Source: RGIG1681 sp045596905
Lineage (GTDB): Bacteria; Bacillota; Clostridia; Christensenellales; UBA1242
Direction of reading: 5' to 3'
Assembly: GCA_045596905.1 (NCBI GenBank)
Contig: JAZODG010000032.1
Span: 1-17,290 of the forward strand
Length of the DNA: 17,290 nt
The notes beneath the pieces are model-generated. The model saw only the letters and a program-made list of their open reading frames with translations. It made no database searches and had not been told where the DNA came from. Positions 14,701 through 17,290 of the stretch are shown one piece after another; the stretch's first letter is position 1, and each line of letters begins with the position of its first letter. The position numbers were made by a program, and so were the translations under genes.

Positions 14701-14882
14701 GTTGGTCAGCGTTACTTGCTGATATTGATACTCATATTGGTATATTATCAATGCAACCTGCTTGTGATAAGTTTGTTAATGGTGTTGACTGTCGTGGAAC
14801 CTTGGCTACACTTAACAGTATTGGCTATGATACGATTGCTAAGTTCTATGGTAGCAACGAAGCTCAACCTGGTAGAGCATAA
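11715..14882 (+). CDS. Large mostly helical protein with one glycine-rich hydrophobic segment, unrecognised
   Basis: I do not recognise this 1055-residue protein. It starts at an ATG with a full AGGAGG (11703-11708). There is no signal peptide. Residues 190-225 are charged and helical. Residues 232-264 form the only strongly hydrophobic stretch, glycine-rich in its first half (G234, G240, G241, G244, G249) and flanked by basic residues, which could be a membrane hairpin or buried helices. Residues 270-430 and 640-850 look helical and charged. Residues 470-560 are richer in G, V, P and T and look beta-like. The tail (about 890-1055) is again helical. It has no nuclease, ATPase, helicase or protease motif that I can see. 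Base and codon use match its neighbours, arguing against recent transfer. Its likely partner is the 434-aa membrane protein upstream. Confidence 0.9.
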   Translation: MADEKTTISQSKSVGDWVKAYLDDDSIDLSKAKKFQHLQRVSQFGAFCYMVENNSKKAHIDFFDTNYTHMDTQVAKASEFISRLLQIKYSKFPAPLNAADFHSVNGVMRLFPSAPANVIQDYLELANDFDKHIPHYPNPADTENMLRELNKDMPDVQSDHIRLLHATGASSERNGSLKREEIYGILDVATETLAGIWKDAKKEKSTAEKTLMKEQEAAVGRRVDLAIKTGKVGLLGAAGVGCIGAVVSGIFLPALGLIPIFVLAKRWLPDWAKSMGSLYENFKKRVAARYNIKKADVKQRYIEKGPSALSWKELNVMLSPGDKILLDKQRKSFGLFYGKDSIKEMTMDYLNLGQLENPKEIDNMVPADIRDMLQGKVRGINPSSTSADLVNVAKDLKNFEAKLPNDADTQRLRIDYYEKAREHFNDVLFNNAYTPSSYPDANDLFNDPTMSESLKASGYLGIDKKVENSLAFTNIEKNGYFCVNPAYGDAGGIKVLGDYGVPATSLYTTQQPVVVNACAGLGEGAVVGPVVARIFSNDANTDYSAIVSEIDTAAPTSTSPKTNKYLKHMLEIRRNSTSLNNADIAVKDVVRIAGGTYQIDDLIAGLQMKTANDGLSEIGKFVTVDNIPLEIIRSSIVAKFPNPVDQAKRDEALRCLDEQVKRLEFAHRIENAETMISILKAGSAGTFADTIKKIDGFNYSSVNDAKNLYADLTSKLKKGAKLEYLLLKMRDKMENAFIDEARNTKYSSASEESLKNVVAFMQEIRKADFFNEGQKARLFKTMEVNLESALNRELQSMEEDLLKDVEKPELRQKLKWFLERSYGEGFKEFFETNSPASVNVKNRITRLQKGLELTSLLSAGGQGGSPVIIDRNKNDTKVFLGIYFDGATKQDNVLSYLRELETISTNSNFGHLKADSVENNPNCFVNMLSTKVGEIMAAPSTTLSHQDKLAIMLVAKKRALAMLKAHMRKYADNHRSNMADDMAGIGSNHFDNIKAGWSALLADIDTHIGILSMQPACDKFVNGVDCRGTLATLNSIGYDTIAKFYGSNEAQPGRA

Positions 14883-14892
14883 AAACAAAATC

Positions 14893-14924
14893 AAAGAAAG
14901 AAGAGAAATCTTCTTTCTTTTTTT
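14893..14924 (+). terminator. Rho-independent terminator after the 1055-aa gene
   Basis: Twelve perfect base pairs (14893-14904 with 14909-14920, core AAAGAAAGAAGA) close on a GAAA tetraloop and run into seven T at 14918-14924. Confidence 0.92.
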
Positions 14925-14965
14925 GTGGAGAATTTTGGTTGTGTTGGCAATTATATGGAATATAA

Positions 14966-14994
14966 TTGACAAAATTTGTTATTTGTGCTATTTT
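14966..14994 (+). promoter_or_regulatory. Strong promoter of the lysyl-tRNA synthetase gene
   Basis: A perfect TTGACA (14966-14971) and TATTTT (14989-14994) are separated by 17 bp, with an extended -10 TG at 14986-14987. The predicted start is near 15001, giving a leader of about 23 nt. There is no room for a T-box leader. Confidence 0.75.
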
Positions 14995-15023
14995 TTTATC
15001 ATTATTATTTAGGAGTGTATATT

Positions 15024-16598
15024 ATGCATTGGAGTGAAAGAATTGCCGATAAAATTATCGAAAGAAATCCAAATAAAGATTGTTATGTTTGTGCTGGTGG
15101 TGGCAGTCCTTCAGGAAGTATTCATATTGGAAACTTCAGAGACCTTGCTATTCCATATTTTGTTGCACTTGCTTTAAAGAAAAAAGGAAAGAAAGTTAGA
15201 TTCCTTTATTCATTTGATGACTTCGACAGAATGAGAAAAGTTCCTGTGAATGTTTCAAAAGTTGTTGATGGTTATGATAAATATATTGGTTGCCCATACA
15301 CATATGTTCCAAATCCATTCGGAACTGAAGAAGAAAGCTATGGCGCATACTTTGAAAAAGAGTTTGCTGAAGCTGTTGCTGACATGGGTATTGAAGTTGA
15401 ATATATCTATCAAACAAAAGAATACACAAGTGGTAGATATGCTAATGAAGTTGCATATGCTCTTGAAAAGAGAAAAGAAATCTATGACATTCAAATGACT
15501 TTCAAATCTCAAGAAGCAAATGACGAAGACAGAGAAAAATATTATCCAGTTGCTGTTTATTGCAGCAAATGTCATCATGACCAAGTTGTTATTGAATCTT
15601 ATAATGATGAAACACATGAACTTACATATCATTGTAAAATCTGTGGACAAACAGAAACAGTTAATGTTTTAGAATATTTTGATATTAAGCTTGCATGGAA
15701 AATTGACTGGCCAATGCGTTGGAAAGCTGAAGGTGTTGACTTTGAAGCAGGTGGTATTGACCACGCAACTCCTGGTGGAAGCTATGACGTTTCAACTGTT
15801 ATTGCAAAAGAAATCTTTGGTTATGAAGCTCCTGTATTCCAAGGCTATGGTTGGCTTGGTTTCCAAGGTGTGTCTTCAATGCACTCATCAAGTGGTATTA
15901 ATATTACACCTGCAGCAGCATTAAAGTTCTATACACCAGAGCTCATCAGATGGTTGTTTGCAAAATATGAACCAGAAGATGCTTATAACTTCTATTTTGA
16001 CGACACAATTATCCGTCATTATTCAGAGTTTGATAAAGGCCTTGCATCTTATTTAGATGGAACTGCAGAAGAGTTCACAAAGTCACTTTTTGACCTTTGT
16101 TTGATTGAAGGAAGAGAATATCAAAATGAAACTTCTTTCAACACAATTTCAAGTCTTGCACCAATTGTTAACTTTAATCATGAAAGCTTGAAAAAAGCTA
16201 TCAAAGCACTTGATTTGGAATGGACTCCAAGAGCTGATGAAAGATTTGAAAAAGCAACATATTTCATCAATACATATCAACCAGAAAAGCTCTTTAAGCT
16301 TTTGGCTGAAAAGAATACTGCTTTTGCTGAAACTCTTTCTGATGAAGAAAAAGCAATTGTTAAAAAACTTCATGACTATTTGGCAAACGCTGAAACAGTT
16401 AAAGATAAAGAAGTTCAACAATTTATTTATGATTGCGTAAATAATCCTGAACTCACAAAGAAAGAAAATATGGCAATCCAACAAAAATACTTCAAGATTT
16501 TCTATAATCTTTTGTTTGGAACTGATGCTGGCCCAAGACTTTATTTGTTCTTTGCAGCAAGTGACAAATCAAGCTATATTGAGTTATTGAATATTTAA
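15024..16598 (+). CDS. lysK: Class I (archaeal-type) lysyl-tRNA synthetase with altered KMSKS loop
   Basis: The 524-residue cytoplasmic enzyme should attach lysine to tRNA-Lys. The HIGH motif is H34-I-G-N37 within S-G-S-I-H-I-G-N-F-R-D. A zinc ribbon insert has C180/C183 and C204/C207. Downstream blocks such as G-G-I-D-H-A-T-P-G-G-S-Y (243-254) and Y-G-W-L-G-F-Q-G (275-282) are typical of class I LysRS, which is unrelated to the usual bacterial class II enzyme. The segment where K-M-S-S-S-K-G is expected reads S285-M-H-S-S-S290-G, so neither lysine is present. The C-terminal helical anticodon-binding part is intact and the length is normal. The ATG at 15024 follows AGGAG (15011-15015); an upstream in-frame start at 14976 would lie inside the promoter. 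The lysK name rests on family, not on proven activity. Confidence 0.92.
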   Translation: MHWSERIADKIIERNPNKDCYVCAGGGSPSGSIHIGNFRDLAIPYFVALALKKKGKKVRFLYSFDDFDRMRKVPVNVSKVVDGYDKYIGCPYTYVPNPFGTEEESYGAYFEKEFAEAVADMGIEVEYIYQTKEYTSGRYANEVAYALEKRKEIYDIQMTFKSQEANDEDREKYYPVAVYCSKCHHDQVVIESYNDETHELTYHCKICGQTETVNVLEYFDIKLAWKIDWPMRWKAEGVDFEAGGIDHATPGGSYDVSTVIAKEIFGYEAPVFQGYGWLGFQGVSSMHSSSGINITPAAALKFYTPELIRWLFAKYEPEDAYNFYFDDTIIRHYSEFDKGLASYLDGTAEEFTKSLFDLCLIEGREYQNETSFNTISSLAPIVNFNHESLKKAIKALDLEWTPRADERFEKATYFINTYQPEKLFKLLAEKNTAFAETLSDEEKAIVKKLHDYLANAETVKDKEVQQFIYDCVNNPELTKKENMAIQQKYFKIFYNLLFGTDAGPRLYLFFAASDKSSYIELLNI

Positions 16599-16602
16599 TT
16601 TG

Positions 16603-16631
16603 AAAAATGCTCCTTTATGGGGCATTTTTTT
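16603..16631 (+). terminator. Rho-independent terminator after lysK
   Basis: AAAAATGCTCC (16603-16613) pairs with GGGGCATTTTT (16619-16629), with one G-T pair, around a 5-nt loop, and the T run continues to 16631. Confidence 0.88.
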
Positions 16632-16632
16632 G

Positions 16633-16661
16633 TTGCAAAAAAATTAAATGATTGTCATAAT
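16633..16661 (+). promoter_or_regulatory. Promoter of the metallophosphoesterase gene
   Basis: TTGCAA (16633-16638) and CATAAT (16656-16661) are separated by 17 bp, with an extended -10 TG at 16653-16654. It begins two bases after the lysK terminator. The predicted start is near 16668, about 15 nt before the chosen ATG. Confidence 0.6.
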
Positions 16662-16682
16662 ATGGCTATATTGGAGCAAATG

Positions 16683-17198
16683 ATGGAAAATAAAAGAGTA
16701 TTGATTGTTGCAGATATTCATGGTTCAATGGCTGGATTAGATAAAACCCTTGAGCTTGCAGATAAATATAACCCTGACAAAATTGTTATTTTGGGTGACA
16801 CTTTTGGCAGTGGGGCAAGTGAAATGGTTGAAAAACTTAACGGCATTTCAAAAAAACTATTAATCATTAAGGGGAATAATGATTGGTATTATGAACCTGA
16901 AAATGCTGACTTCTTGTTTATGGAATATGGATTTGTTTATCTTGATAACATTCTTGCATATGCGTGCCATGGTCACAGGCTTGATGACATGAATCTTAGC
17001 AAGTATGGAACAAAGGTTATTTTGCAAGGACACGTTCACAGACCATTCATTGAAAGACGTGATGGAGTTGTTAGGGTTTGTCCTGGTTCAATTGCCAGCC
17101 CAAGATTTGGTTCAAAACCAGCATTTGCGTTATATGATAACAAAAAACTTACAATTTACAGCTTAGATATGGATATTTATGATGAAATTGAGCTCTAA
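16683..17198 (+). CDS. YfcE/MJ0936-type metallophosphoesterase
   Basis: The product is a 171-residue calcineurin-like phosphodiesterase with a two-metal site. Visible ligands are D11 and H13 (A-D-I-H-G), D39 (L-G-D-T), N65 (K-G-N-N-D), H96 (A-C-H-G-H) and H117/H119 (Q-G-H-V-H-R-P), followed by the family's C-P-G-S segment (133-136). YfcE and MJ0936 proteins hydrolyse phosphodiesters in vitro with Mn or Ni, and their physiological substrate is unsettled. Two adjacent ATGs occur at 16680 and 16683. GGAG (16673-16676) is six bases before the second and three before the first, so I chose 16683. The open frame reaches back to 16617, but that would start inside the lysK terminator. No clear terminator follows. 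Confidence 0.92.
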   Translation: MENKRVLIVADIHGSMAGLDKTLELADKYNPDKIVILGDTFGSGASEMVEKLNGISKKLLIIKGNNDWYYEPENADFLFMEYGFVYLDNILAYACHGHRLDDMNLSKYGTKVILQGHVHRPFIERRDGVVRVCPGSIASPRFGSKPAFALYDNKKLTIYSLDMDIYDEIEL

Positions 17199-17252
17199 AA
17201 AGCCCAAATTTAACGAAATTGTAAAAAAATTTTAAATTTTATTTCATAACTA

Positions 17253-17281
17253 TTTACAAATTTAAAAAATTGGTCTATAAT
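17253..17281 (+). promoter_or_regulatory. Promoter of a gene beyond the right edge
   Basis: TTTACA (17253-17258) and a perfect TATAAT (17276-17281) are separated by 17 bp. The predicted start is near 17288, so the gene it serves is outside the window. The preceding 17199-17252 is A/T-rich with no convincing GC-stemmed terminator. Confidence 0.7.
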
Positions 17282-17290
17282 ATAGATATA

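Noticed and set aside
11715..14882. Phage tape-measure protein
   Set aside because: Length, helicity and one hydrophobic segment would fit loosely, but there are no phage structural, packaging or lysis genes anywhere near.
14976..15023. Sixteen-residue extension of the LysRS
   Set aside because: It lies inside the -35/-10 spacer and leader, and class I LysRS homology starts at the M-H-W-S end.
16617..16682. Twenty-two-residue extension of the metallophosphoesterase
   Set aside because: It starts within the lysK terminator and has no ribosome binding site.
1..17290. UGA or UAG recoding
   Set aside because: No gene needs an in-frame TGA or TAG to reach its expected length, and tryptophan is encoded by TGG.

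Overview
The window reads as chromosomal DNA of a low-GC Gram-positive-type bacterium (Bacillota, probably an uncultured Clostridia-like or related gut lineage). The basis is AT-rich DNA, purine-rich AGGAG-type ribosome binding sites, recognisable sigma-A promoters with many extended -10 boxes, short Rho-independent hairpins, a ComF-SecA gene neighbourhood, and no outer-membrane genes. Species assignment is inference. I see 15 protein genes and no tRNA, rRNA, CRISPR array, insertion sequence or prophage. All 15 genes end in TAA, and tryptophan is read from TGG, so a standard code fits.

Layout. At 1-860 there is the terminator of an upstream gene, then two small monocistronic genes: an unrecognised 104-residue protein and an 89-residue three-helix membrane protein. 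At 869-2130 there is a Mn-type cation diffusion facilitator with two candidate promoters and its own terminator. At 2143-4680 a probable three-gene operon encodes a HIT hydrolase, a six-helix membrane protein with a C-terminal zinc ribbon, and an HSL-type alpha/beta hydrolase. It ends at a bidirectional terminator shared with two minus-strand genes: a membrane-anchored small protein and cytidylate kinase (cmk). cmk diverges from comF across back-to-back promoters, and comF is followed by secA, a remnant of a gene order familiar from Bacillota. A second bidirectional terminator separates secA from a convergent DUF84/YjjX-type NTP phosphatase.

The least explained part is 10250-14924. Two adjacent genes encode a 434-residue protein with a transmembrane hairpin and a long charged helix, and a 1055-residue mostly helical protein with one glycine-rich hydrophobic segment. 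I recognise neither, and they are the best candidates for an undescribed system. The window closes with an archaeal-type class I lysyl-tRNA synthetase whose KMSKS-like loop lacks both lysines, a YfcE-type metallophosphoesterase, and a clear promoter for a gene beyond the right edge.

Most transcription units here are short and individually promoted and terminated. In six of them the start codon lies only 18-21 nt past the -10 box, so the ribosome binding site would be almost at the mRNA 5' end, and comF looks leaderless. Functionally the window mixes housekeeping roles (protein export, translation, nucleotide metabolism and sanitation, metal efflux) with lineage-specific membrane proteins of unknown role.
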